64,000 bases of DNA from Streptomyces tendae (GTDB taxonomy: Bacteria; Actinomycetota; Actinomycetes; Streptomycetales; Streptomycetaceae). The stretch is from contig NZ_BMUY01000005.1 in assembly GCF_014650435.1 (NCBI RefSeq), positions 310,001-374,000 on the forward strand, read 5' to 3'. This document shows positions 16,817-24,149 of this stretch, piece by piece. The notes under the pieces are model-generated. The model saw only the letters and a list, made by a program, of their open reading frames with translations, had not been told where the DNA came from and made no database searches. Both the position numbers and the translations under genes were made by a program. Positions within the stretch are counted from its first letter, which is position 1, and every line of letters begins with the position of its first letter.

Positions 16817-18380
16817 GTCCGGCCGCGGCGAGAGCCGCGCCGAGCACGCAGAGGGCACCCGTGACGACGACGGCCACGTGGACGCCGTTCATGAACGCCT
16901 GCCCGCTGCCCTCCACCACGGCGGCCCGCAGCCCGGCCGGCATGTCCCCGGAGACGGGTGCCACGCCCATCGCCACGGCGTCCTCGGCCTCCCGGAGACC
17001 GTCGGCCACGGCCGGGGGCACGCCCGCGCCGGTCAGCTCACCGGTGAGGGTGCTGCCGACCTTGGCGCTGATCAGGGAGACCAGCACGGAGGTGCCGAGC
17101 GCGCCGCCGATCTGCAGGGTCGTCGCCTGGAGACCTCCCGCCACACCGCCGTCCCGGACGGGGGCGTTGCCGACGATGGCGTCGGAGGAGGCGGACATCA
17201 CCATGCCGACGCCGAGGCCGAGCGCGATGAAGGGCGGCCACATCGTGGCGTAGGCGGAGTCGGTCTGCCAGGTGAGCATGCCGAAGCACGAGGCCGCCTG
17301 GAGCAGCATGCCCAGCGGCATGGTCAGCCGGGGCCCGAAGCGCTGGGTCAGGGCCGCTCCCAGGGGCGAGGCGACCAGCGAGGCGAGGCTGAGCGGGAGC
17401 GTCCGCACGCCCGCCTCGACCGGCGTGAAGCCGCGCACGTTCTGCAGGTAGAGCATGACGAAGAAGATCACGCCGAGCATGACGAAGAAGTTCAGCGCGG
17501 TGACGATCGCGCCGATGGTCAGCGCACGGCTGCGGAACAGGCGCATGGGCAGCAGCGGGTGCTCCACGCGGGTCTCGTAGCGGCCGAACACCAGCAGGAG
17601 TACGAGACCGGCGGCGACGGCGCCGAGGGTGCCCGCGGAGGTCCACCCCCAGGTCTCGCCCTTGACGACGCCGAAGACGACGGCGAGGAGGCCGAGGGCG
17701 AGCAGGACGAGGCCGGGTATGTCGAAGCGCTCGCGGCCCGCGGCGTTGCGGCTCTCCGGGAGGACGAGGGCGCCGAAGGCGATGGCGGCGACACCGATGG
17801 GGGCGTTGATGTAGAACACCGACTCCCAGTCGACGTGCTCCACCAGGAGGCCGCCGACGATGGGCCCGAGGGCCGTGGCGACGGCGGAGACCATGGCCCA
17901 GATGCCGACGGCCATGCCGAACTTCTTGGGCGGGAAGGCGGAGCGGAGCAGTCCGAGGGTGTTGGGCATCAGCAGTCCCCCGAAGGCGCCCTGGAGGGCG
18001 CGGAAGGCGACGACGCCCTCGATCGAACCGGACAGGCCGATGGCGACGGAGGCGAGGGTGAAGCCGGCGACTCCCACCAGGTAGTAGGTGCGGCGGCCGA
18101 AGCGGTCGCCGAGCTTGCCGCCGAGGATGAGGGTGGCGGCGAGGGCCAGCAGGTAGGCGTTGGTCACCCACTGGAGCTGGGCGGTGGACGCGTGCAGGTC
18201 GCTGCCGATCTCGGGGTTGGCGATGGCGACGACGGACCCGTCGAGCTGGACCATGAAGAGGCCGAACGCGACGGCGAGGAGGGTCAGCCACGGGTTGGAC
18301 CGCAGTCGGCCGGCCGGCCGTGGGGCGGTGTCGGTCTCGGCCGCGGGCATGGCGGAGTGGTCCACGGAGGTGGAGGGCAT
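16779..18380 (-). CDS. DHA2-family (14-TM) MFS multidrug efflux pump
   Basis: This 533-residue membrane protein has 14 predicted transmembrane segments. Segment 1 carries motif C1-like 'FMVQLDGSVVAIANPEIG', and the loop after segment 2 carries motif A 'GGKLGDRFGRR'. Both are typical of EmrB/QacA drug:proton antiporters. It probably exports hydrophobic or cationic compounds. ATG 18380 is chosen because the hydrophobic core begins about 30 residues later; the frame stays open upstream through repeats. The upstream gene on the same strand is a MarR regulator, 163 nt away, so the two probably form an autoregulated resistance operon. The 3' end overlaps the DUF5519 gene by 38 nt in convergent orientation. 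Confidence 0.92.
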   Translation of the reverse strand: MPSTSVDHSAMPAAETDTAPRPAGRLRSNPWLTLLAVAFGLFMVQLDGSVVAIANPEIGSDLHASTAQLQWVTNAYLLALAATLILGGKLGDRFGRRTYYLVGVAGFTLASVAIGLSGSIEGVVAFRALQGAFGGLLMPNTLGLLRSAFPPKKFGMAVGIWAMVSAVATALGPIVGGLLVEHVDWESVFYINAPIGVAAIAFGALVLPESRNAAGRERFDIPGLVLLALGLLAVVFGVVKGETWGWTSAGTLGAVAAGLVLLLVFGRYETRVEHPLLPMRLFRSRALTIGAIVTALNFFVMLGVIFFVMLYLQNVRGFTPVEAGVRTLPLSLASLVASPLGAALTQRFGPRLTMPLGMLLQAASCFGMLTWQTDSAYATMWPPFIALGLGVGMVMSASSDAIVGNAPVRDGGVAGGLQATTLQIGGALGTSVLVSLISAKVGSTLTGELTGAGVPPAVADGLREAEDAVAMGVAPVSGDMPAGLRAAVVEGSGQAFMNGVHVAVVVTGALCVLGAALAAAGLRPPRPRRAEAP

Positions 18381-18424
18381 GGAGGAGCTTCGCTTCCGAT
18401 TTCGGAGTGGTGCGGGAAGGGATC

Positions 18425-18568
18425 GGCACGCCGCGAGGGCAGGCACATGGCTCGGCGGACGCCGCAAGGGCAGGCGCCTGCTCAGCGCACGCCGTGAGGA
18501 CGGGCACGTGGCTCAGCGATCGCCGCGAGGCCGTGCGCGTGGGTCAGCGGACGCCGTGATGCAGGTGC
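18425..18568 (-). repeat. Degenerate 30-31-bp tandem repeats between marR and efflux gene
   Basis: About five imperfect units begin near 18425, 18455, 18485, 18516 and 18547, sharing the core GCGNACGCCGNGAGG and a following CTCA/GTCA. The rightmost unit includes the stop codon and last codons of the MarR gene, so the array looks like decayed serial duplications of the gene's 3' end. Confidence 0.75.
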
Positions 18569-19017
18569 CGCGTCAACGCGTCGAGGGCGTCCAGGGCGGA
18601 GCCGAGCGCGCCCTGCTGTCCCTCGGTGAGGGAGGTCAGGGCGTGGCGGATGAACGCGGTCTCCAGTTCCCGCACCTCGGACACCCGTTCACGGGCCGTG
18701 GCCGTGAGGTGGAGGTGGGCGATCCGCTTGTCGTCGCTGTCCCGCCGGCGCTCCAGGTCGCCCCGCTCGGTGAGCTGGGAGACCAGGGCGCTGACGTTGT
18801 TCGGCTTCATCAGCAGGGCCTCGGCGGCCTCGCGCACCGTGGCGCCCTCGTGCTGCGCGACGAACCGCAGCAGGGCGAGCTGCCCCTCGGGGGGCTTGGG
18901 GTGCGGGTACCGGGCGGTGACCTGTCGGTCCAGCGCCCGGTGCAGCGCGGGAAGGCACGCCGCGAGCCCGGAGGCCACGCGGTCGATGTCCCGGCGAGGG
19001 GTGCTGGAGTCGGTCAC
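18544..19017 (-). CDS. MarR-family transcriptional regulator
   Basis: This 157-residue protein has the winged helix-turn-helix of MarR proteins: 'GQLALLRFVAQHEGATVREAAEALLMKPNNVSALV' lies at about residues 36-70 and the wing includes 'RRRDSDDKRIAHLHLT'. Such dimers repress efflux genes and release DNA on binding phenolic or drug ligands. GTG 19017 is chosen because a promoter (-35 TTGACA, -10 TATTGT, spacer 18) ends only 6 nt before it. This predicts a leaderless transcript, and no Shine-Dalgarno is present. It lies first in an operon with the DHA2 pump and diverges from the DUF779 gene. Confidence 0.88.
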   Translation of the reverse strand: MTDSSTPRRDIDRVASGLAACLPALHRALDRQVTARYPHPKPPEGQLALLRFVAQHEGATVREAAEALLMKPNNVSALVSQLTERGDLERRRDSDDKRIAHLHLTATARERVSEVRELETAFIRHALTSLTEGQQGALGSALDALDALTRHLHHGVR

Positions 19018-19022
19018 CCCGA

Positions 19023-19053
19023 GACAATAGATATGGTCGGATAGGTATGTCAA
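19023..19053 (-). promoter_or_regulatory. marR promoter with overlapping dyad operator
   Basis: On the minus strand, -35 TTGACA (19053-19048) and -10 TATTGT (19029-19024) have an 18-nt spacer. The same stretch holds an imperfect 29-bp dyad bounded by GACA (19023-19026) and TGTC (19048-19051) with inner ATAGATAT / ATAGGTAT halves, a plausible MarR self-operator. Confidence 0.55.
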
Positions 19054-19138
19054 AAGAGGTACCTTGCGCAGGACGCGGCCGACCGTCACGGGCACCGCGC
19101 AACGCACTCGCAACGTTCCCCGTGCTGGCATACGCGGT

Positions 19139-19507
19139 ATGGGCGACACATACGAGGAGACCCCGCGCGTCGAGCTGACCCCCGAGGCGTCCGCGCTGCT
19201 GCGGCAGCTCCGCGAGGCGCACGGCCCGCTGATGTTCCACCAGTCGGGCGGCTGCTGCGACGGCAGCGCCCCCATGTGCTACCCCGCCGGCGAGTTCCGC
19301 ACCGGAGCCTCCGACGTCCTGCTCGGCGAACTGGCCGTCGAGGGCGTGGCGGAACCGGTGGAGTTCTGGATGTCGCGCAGCCAGTACGAGGCATGGCGGC
19401 ACACCCGGCTGATCGTGGACGTCGTGCCGGGCCGCGGCAGCGGCTTCTCGCTGGAGGCGCCCGAGGGGGTGCGCTTCCTCATCCGCTCCCGCGTCCTGGA
19501 CGCCTGA
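19139..19507 (+). CDS. DUF779 family protein
   Basis: This 122-residue protein matches the DUF779 family, which is often encoded next to acetaldehyde dehydrogenases. A conserved 'FHQSGGCCDGSAPMCY' patch (about residues 31-46) has paired Cys and a His that could bind metal. The ATG at 19139 is the first start consistent with the family; no clear Shine-Dalgarno is visible. No aldehyde dehydrogenase is adjacent here. It diverges from marR, sharing the 121-base intergenic region, and converges with the TetR gene 24 nt downstream. Biochemical role unknown. Confidence 0.85.
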   Translation: MGDTYEETPRVELTPEASALLRQLREAHGPLMFHQSGGCCDGSAPMCYPAGEFRTGASDVLLGELAVEGVAEPVEFWMSRSQYEAWRHTRLIVDVVPGRGSGFSLEAPEGVRFLIRSRVLDA

Positions 19508-19531
19508 GCCCGGCCCCCTCCCCCTCGGCCG

Positions 19532-20101
19532 TCAGCGCACCAGGGGCAGGAAGATCGTGTCGACGATCTCCTCGACGACGTCGTCGGGGACCGGCGCGAG
19601 GGTCGCGAGGATCTCCTGGCGCAGCAGGTCGAAGGGGAGGGACCTGACGCGCCCGGTGAGCCGTTCCGCTCTGGCCTCGCCGCGTGCGACGGCCCGGTCG
19701 TAGACGTCGGCGAGCGCGTCCGCGGACTTCCCGCGCGCAGCGTCGAGCAGGTCGCCGGGGTTGGTGCCGGTCTCCTGGTAGTAGCCGGCCAGGTGCGCGT
19801 ACATGAGGATGACGAGCCGGGCGTTGGCGGAGCCGATCTCCCGCATGAGGGCGAGGACGTCCCCCCGCAGGCTTCCCGTGTCGGGCGTGTCGACGCGCGC
19901 CTCCTCCAGGGCGTGCGCGACGGCCGCCCGGGCCAGTTCGTCGCGGTGCGACCAGCGGCGGTACAGCACCGGCGGGCTGGTGCCCGCGCGCCTGACGACG
20001 GCATCCATGGTGAACCTGGCGTAGCCGCGCTCGGCGAGTTCGTCCCAGGCCGCGTCCAGGAGCGCCTTCTCCAGTGCCGCTCCGCGGCGCCGCTGCGCCA
20101 T
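19532..20101 (-). CDS. TetR-family repressor of the adjacent efflux pump
   Basis: This 189-residue protein has an N-terminal TetR helix-turn-helix ('FTMDAVVRRAGTSPPVLYRRW', about residues 30-50) with a C-terminal ligand domain of the TetR_C_11-like type. ATG 20101 is preferred over ATG 20107 because the only Shine-Dalgarno (GAGGAG) sits 6 nt before it. The gene diverges from a DHA2 pump gene across about 112 bases holding an inverted repeat with AAGAAAG half-sites. This is the classic arrangement of a drug-responsive TetR repressor and its pump. The ligand cannot be told from sequence. Confidence 0.9.
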   Translation of the reverse strand: MAQRRRGAALEKALLDAAWDELAERGYARFTMDAVVRRAGTSPPVLYRRWSHRDELARAAVAHALEEARVDTPDTGSLRGDVLALMREIGSANARLVILMYAHLAGYYQETGTNPGDLLDAARGKSADALADVYDRAVARGEARAERLTGRVRSLPFDLLRQEILATLAPVPDDVVEEIVDTIFLPLVR

Positions 20102-20138
20102 CCGCATCTCCTCGTCCCCTCGAATTGGAAAGAGTTGC

Positions 20139-20184
20139 CTTTCTTACTCTATCGCCCTACTCTGCTCCGGCGAAGGTAAGAAAG
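20139..20184. promoter_or_regulatory. Inverted-repeat operator region between TetR and pump genes
   Basis: CTTTCTTAC (20139-20147) and its exact reverse complement GTAAGAAAG (20176-20184) face each other across 28 bases in the divergent promoter region. A -10-like TATCTT lies at 20192-20197, just before the pump Shine-Dalgarno. Confidence 0.6.
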
Positions 20185-20213
20185 AGCGTCCTATCTTAAG
20201 GAGGTGGGGGATC

Positions 20214-21713
20214 ATGGGCACCCCCCTCGGGGCCGCGCCCGCCGCGGCGGGTCCCGATCGCGTCGACCCCGCCGTGTGGCGCATCGGGGCCACCCTCGTC
20301 GTGGGCGCGCTCGCCGTCGTCTTCGACACCACCGTCGTCAGCGTCGCGCTGGGCGACCTGGCGACGGCGTTCGACGCCCCGCTGGCCACCGTCCAGTGGG
20401 TGAGCACCGGCTATCTGCTGGCGGTGTTCGTCACCATCCCGCTCGCCGTGTGGGCCCAGTCGCGCTTCGGCGGCCGGCGGCTGTGGATCGGGGCGCTGGG
20501 CGGGTTCCTGCTCGGCTCGGTCCTGAGCGCGCTGGCGTGGAACGCCACGAGTCTGATCGTCTTCCGTGTCGTCCAGGGCCTGGCGGGCGGCATCATGATG
20601 CCGCTCATGGCCACCCTGCTCATGCAGGCGGCCAAGGGCCGCCATCCGGGCAAGGTCATGGCGATCACCACGGTACCCACCGCGCTCGGCCCGGTCCTGG
20701 GCCCGGTTCTGGGCGGCCTCGTCCTGCATCTGGCCGACTGGCGCTGGATGTTCTTCGTCAACATCCCGTTCTGCGTAGTCGGCGGATGGCTGGCCCTGCG
20801 GAACCTCCCCGACGACCGGCCGGAGCCCGGCGGCCCCCGCGTCCGCCTGGACGTGGTCGGCCTGCTCCTGCTCTGCCCGGGCGTCACCGCCCTGGTCTAC
20901 GGCCTGTCCCGGGTCGAGGGCAGCGCGGGCCTCACCGGCGCCACCGTCCTCGTGCCGCTGCTCGGCGGACTCGCCCTCGTCGGCGGCTTCACCGTCCGGT
21001 CCCTGACCCGCCCCGGCGGTTCCCTGGTCGATCTGCGGCTGCTGCGCCACCGTGCGGTGGCCTCCTCCGCCACCCTGCTCTTCCTGGGCGGCATCGCGCT
21101 GTACGGGCCGATGACGCTGCTTCCGCTGTACTTCCAGCAGGTCCGCGGCGAGGACGCCCTCGGCGCCGGGCTCCTGCTCGTCCCGCAGGGTGCCGGGGCG
21201 CTGCTCGCACGCGGCCTGGCGGGCAGGTACATGGACCGCGTCGGCCCCCGCCGGGTCGCCGTCGCCGCCTTCGCCCTCGTCGCCGTGGCCACGGTGCCGT
21301 TCGCCTTCGTCACCGCCGGCACCGGCGGCACCGGCGGGACGCCGCTCATGGCCGCGCTGTTCGTCCGCGGCCTCGCGCTCGGCGCCGCCATGATCGCGCC
21401 GATGGGCGCGGCCTACGTCGGGCTGCGCCACCGGGAGATCCCCGACGCCGGTGTCATCACCCGCGTCGCCCAGCAGATCGGCGGCTCGGTGGGGATCGCC
21501 GTGCTCGCCGTCGTCCTGCAGCACGCCTCGCTCGGTGCCCACGGTCCGGGCGCCCTGGCCGACGCCTTCGACCGGGCCTTCTGGTGGTCGGTGGCCCTCA
21601 CCGCACTCGCCGTCCCGCTGTGCCTGCTGCTGCCCGGCCGGCCGCGGCCCCCGTCCCCCACCGGGCCGGCACGGACCGGCGCGGTGGCCGGTCCCCGCCG
21701 CCCTACGGTCTGA
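20214..21713 (+). CDS. DHA2-family MFS efflux pump
   Basis: This 499-residue, 14-segment transporter has the EmrB/QacA signature: 'VVFDTTVVSVALGDL' in segment 1 and 'GPVLGPVLGGLVL' (motif C, proton antiport) in segment 5. A Gly/Thr-rich insertion lies near residue 365. An unusually strong Shine-Dalgarno AAGGAGGTGGGGG ends 3 nt before the ATG at 20214. It is the likely target of the divergent TetR repressor. The substrate is probably a hydrophobic toxin or antibiotic. Its stop codon overlaps by 11 nt the end of the small membrane-protein gene on the other strand. Confidence 0.92.
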   Translation: MGTPLGAAPAAAGPDRVDPAVWRIGATLVVGALAVVFDTTVVSVALGDLATAFDAPLATVQWVSTGYLLAVFVTIPLAVWAQSRFGGRRLWIGALGGFLLGSVLSALAWNATSLIVFRVVQGLAGGIMMPLMATLLMQAAKGRHPGKVMAITTVPTALGPVLGPVLGGLVLHLADWRWMFFVNIPFCVVGGWLALRNLPDDRPEPGGPRVRLDVVGLLLLCPGVTALVYGLSRVEGSAGLTGATVLVPLLGGLALVGGFTVRSLTRPGGSLVDLRLLRHRAVASSATLLFLGGIALYGPMTLLPLYFQQVRGEDALGAGLLLVPQGAGALLARGLAGRYMDRVGPRRVAVAAFALVAVATVPFAFVTAGTGGTGGTPLMAALFVRGLALGAAMIAPMGAAYVGLRHREIPDAGVITRVAQQIGGSVGIAVLAVVLQHASLGAHGPGALADAFDRAFWWSVALTALAVPLCLLLPGRPRPPSPTGPARTGAVAGPRRPTV

Positions 21714-21897
21714 GGCTCCCCACGATGTCCGCCGTCGCGGTCAGTCCGCTGTTGATGGTCGGGGCGATGCTCGTGCTCGCCAGGTAGAAGCCGAGCAGCA
21801 GGCACACCAGTGCGTGCGAGACCTTCAGCCCGCCGTTGCGCAGGAAGAGCACCGCAAGGATGGACAGCAAGAGCACCACAGAGATGGAAACGGCCAT
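21703..21897 (-). CDS. Small conserved two-TM membrane protein
   Basis: This 64-residue protein is almost entirely two hydrophobic helices ('ISVVLLLSILAVLFL' and 'HALVCLLLGFYLA') joined by a short polar loop with 'RNGGLKVSHA'. A near-perfect Shine-Dalgarno GGAGGAGG ends 6 nt before the ATG at 21897; a TTG at 21903 is less likely. Similar tiny proteins with a 'GFYLASTSIAP' motif recur in Streptomyces genomes, but I know no function. Its 3' end overlaps the pump gene by 11 nt tail to tail. The strong ribosome site and conserved-looking sequence argue that it is real. Confidence 0.75.
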   Translation of the reverse strand: MAVSISVVLLLSILAVLFLRNGGLKVSHALVCLLLGFYLASTSIAPTINSGLTATADIVGSLRP

Positions 21898-22012
21898 CGT
21901 CAACCTCCTCCGCCACGTCCACTTCGCGGCGTTCGGCCGTAAGTGTGGCGTAGCGGAGGGTTCGTCCGTGCGGCTGACCTGTCCTCCGAACGAGTGGTGT
22001 CCCTGGGCCGCC

Positions 22013-22876
22013 CTACGCGCCGCGGTGGGCGTCGAGGAACGCCTCGAGGCCCGCGAGGTCGTCGGTGTTGAGATGGTCGACCCCGGCGGCCAGCAGTTCC
22101 GCCCACACCGCGTCCCGCGCGGGCCCCGCCACGTCGGGCGTGGCCCAGAAGCGCACCCGCTGCCCGCGGGCGTGGGCCGCGCCCACGATGTCCCGCAGCT
22201 TGCGCCGCTCGGCCGCCGGGAAGGCGCCGACGCCCTGCCAGGTGAAGTTGAGCGTCCAGTTGTCGCTGATCAGCGGGACGAAGGAGGCCGGTGCGGCGGT
22301 GCCGAGGTCGGTGAGGCGGCCGTCGTAGAAGGCCCGGCGGGTGCGCTGGGCCGCCATGGGCGCGCGAGCGGCGCGGTCGCCGGAGACCACCGCGGTGACC
22401 GCGCCCGGGAACACCCCTCCGTGGGCGTAGGAGGTGAACAGGTGGTGGTAGCGGCGCAGTCGGCGGTCGAGTTCGAGGTACGTCGCCTCGCCCTCGGTCT
22501 TGATGTCGATCAGGAGTTGCAGGGCGCGGCGGTCCCGCCGGTAGACCCGGCCGTGCTGCGCGCGGACGCGGGCGGCGAGCGGGTCGAGGTAGAGCGACTC
22601 CAGGGTGCGGGACGGGTCGAGGTCCTCGGGGTCGTGGGCGACCAGGAGTTGGCCGCCGACCAGGTAGATGTCGGCCTCGACGCTGCCGAAGCGGTGGTCG
22701 AGGGCGTCGAGGAGGGGCCGGGGGTGCTCGTAGTCGTTGTGGGCGTGCGCGCGCCACAACGGGCGCGGCCCGTGCCTGCCTTCGGACGCCAGCGCGGTGC
22801 CGGCGGGCAGGGCGACCGCGCCCGCGAGGGCGGCGCCGAGGGTGGTGAGGGCTCTGCGTCGGGTGGTGAGGGCCAT
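22013..22876 (-). CDS. Exported PI-PLC/GDPD-like phosphodiesterase (AIM6-like)
   Basis: This 287-residue protein begins with a Tat-type signal ('TTRRRALTTLG', hydrophobic stretch to about residue 30, 'ALA' cleavage). The mature part has the TIM-barrel signature of PLC-like phosphodiesterases: 'AHAHNDYEHPRPLLDAL' (residues 43-59), 'VEADIYLVGGQLLVAHDP' and 'LLIDIKTEG', with acidic and His residues placed as in glycerophosphodiester phosphodiesterases. It resembles the AIM6-like subgroup, whose substrate is not established. It likely acts on a phospholipid or polyol-phosphate diester outside the cell. It is monocistronic, 184 nt downstream of the acyl-CoA dehydrogenase operon on the same strand. 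Confidence 0.85.
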   Translation of the reverse strand: MALTTRRRALTTLGAALAGAVALPAGTALASEGRHGPRPLWRAHAHNDYEHPRPLLDALDHRFGSVEADIYLVGGQLLVAHDPEDLDPSRTLESLYLDPLAARVRAQHGRVYRRDRRALQLLIDIKTEGEATYLELDRRLRRYHHLFTSYAHGGVFPGAVTAVVSGDRAARAPMAAQRTRRAFYDGRLTDLGTAAPASFVPLISDNWTLNFTWQGVGAFPAAERRKLRDIVGAAHARGQRVRFWATPDVAGPARDAVWAELLAAGVDHLNTDDLAGLEAFLDAHRGA

Positions 22877-22900
22877 GCTCTGCCTCCCTGGAAGTGCCGT

Positions 22901-22929
22901 ACGGGACCCCAGTGAGTATGGGGTCCCGT
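22901..22929 (-). terminator. Perfect 10-bp hairpin upstream of phosphodiesterase gene
   Basis: ACGGGACCCC and GGGGTCCCGT flank a 9-nt loop. It lies after the acyl-CoA dehydrogenase operon and 25 nt before the next start codon, so it may end the upstream operon or act in the leader. No U-run follows. Confidence 0.55.
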
Positions 22930-23005
22930 CGGCCTCGGGGAGCAGAGTCGTGCGGGGAGTTGGCCGGACCGCCGCCGGTCGTTCACTTCACCGGCGGCTT
23001 CCCGG

Positions 23006-23053
23006 ACCGGACGCACCCGCGTGCGCGGCACCGGACGCACTCGCGTGCGCGGC
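23006..23053. repeat. 24-bp tandem duplication after the acyl-CoA dehydrogenase operon
   Basis: Two copies (23006-23029 and 23030-23053) differ at one base. They begin 7 nt from the stop codon end of the dehydrogenase gene (23061). Confidence 0.93.
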
Positions 23054-23060
23054 AGGTACG

Positions 23061-24149
23061 TCAGGGCGCCCGCAGGTCGACCAGTTCGGCCAGCGCCGCG
23101 CGGTGGGCGCCCGCCGCGCCGTAGGCGATCGAGTCGGCCTTGGCCCGCTTGAGGTACAGGTGGACCGGGTGTTCCCACGTCATGCCGATGCCGCCGTGCA
23201 GTTGCAGCGCCTCCTCGGCGGCGTGGACCGCGACCTGGGCCGCGTACGCCTGGGCCACGGCCACCGCCACGTCGGTGTCCACGCCGGTCGCCAGGGCGTC
23301 GGCGGCGTTGCGGGCGGCGGCGCGCAGGCCCGCCACCTCCAGCCACAGCCGGGCGAGCCGGTGCTTGAGGGCCTGGAAGCCGCCGACCTGGCGGTTGAAC
23401 TGCTTGCGTTCCTTGAGGTAGCGGACCGTCTCGGTCAGCAGCCAGTCGGCGAGGCCCAGTTGTTCGCAGGCGAGCAGCCCGGCACCGGCGCGCAGCGCCC
23501 GGCGCACGGCGGGCCCCGCCTCGCCGAGCCGGCGCCCCACGGCGCCGTCCAGGGTCACGCGCGCCACCGGCCGGGTGGCGTCGAGAGACACCTGCCCGGT
23601 GACCGTCGCGTCGGCGGCGCCGACCGCGTACAGGCCGCCGTCGTCGGCGGGCACGAGCAGCACGTCGGCGAAGGAGGCGTCGGCGATGCCGGTCAACTCG
23701 CCGTGCAGCGCGCCCGCTTCGAGTCGTACCTGCGGGACGGCGCCGCCCGGCGCCACGTGCAGCCCGACGGCCAGTACGGCGACGGTGGTGGCGGACGCCA
23801 GCTCGCCCAGCAGGTCGTCCGCCGCGCAGGCCAGCAGCGCCTCGGTGGCGACGACGGCGCTCGTCAGGTACGGCACGGGTGCGACCGCCCGGCCCAGTTC
23901 CTCCAGGACGACGCCCGCTTCGCGGTGGGTGGCGCCCTGGCCGCCCAGGTGCTCCGGGATCAGCAGGCCCGCCAGGCCCATCGAGTCGGCGAGGGCCTTC
24001 CACAGCGACGCGTCGTGCGGGGCGGCCGACTCGGTGCGGGTGATGACACCCGCCGGGTCGCAGTGGTCGGTGAGCAGGTCCCGGACGGCGGCGCGCAGCG
24101 CCTCTTCCTCCTCCGAGTGGAGCAGGGCGGGTTCCGGCTGTGCGCTCAT
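23061..24149 (-). CDS. Acyl-CoA dehydrogenase, likely non-catalytic partner subunit
   Basis: This 362-residue member of the acyl-CoA dehydrogenase family has an N-terminal helical domain, a middle beta domain (about 125-210) and a C-terminal helical domain with 'RKQFNRQVGGFQALKHRLA' and 'LQLHGGIGMTWEHPVHLYLKRAK'. It lacks the 'EGTSE' segment seen in its partner. Its ATG at 24149 overlaps the stop of the upstream dehydrogenase gene (ATGA). In actinobacteria, adjacent FadE genes of this kind (as in cholesterol degradation) form alpha2beta2 enzymes with one active site type. I infer the same here: CoA-ester oxidation by the pair. The substrate is unknown. Confidence 0.9.
   Translation of the reverse strand: MSAQPEPALLHSEEEEALRAAVRDLLTDHCDPAGVITRTESAAPHDASLWKALADSMGLAGLLIPEHLGGQGATHREAGVVLEELGRAVAPVPYLTSAVVATEALLACAADDLLGELASATTVAVLAVGLHVAPGGAVPQVRLEAGALHGELTGIADASFADVLLVPADDGGLYAVGAADATVTGQVSLDATRPVARVTLDGAVGRRLGEAGPAVRRALRAGAGLLACEQLGLADWLLTETVRYLKERKQFNRQVGGFQALKHRLARLWLEVAGLRAAARNAADALATGVDTDVAVAVAQAYAAQVAVHAAEEALQLHGGIGMTWEHPVHLYLKRAKADSIAYGAAGAHRAALAELVDLRAP

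Noticed and set aside
16725..18497. Plus-strand open frame of 590 codons opposite the DHA2 pump
   Set aside because: Composition is Gly/Glu/Gln/His-rich without motifs, while the minus strand encodes a clear 14-segment transporter.
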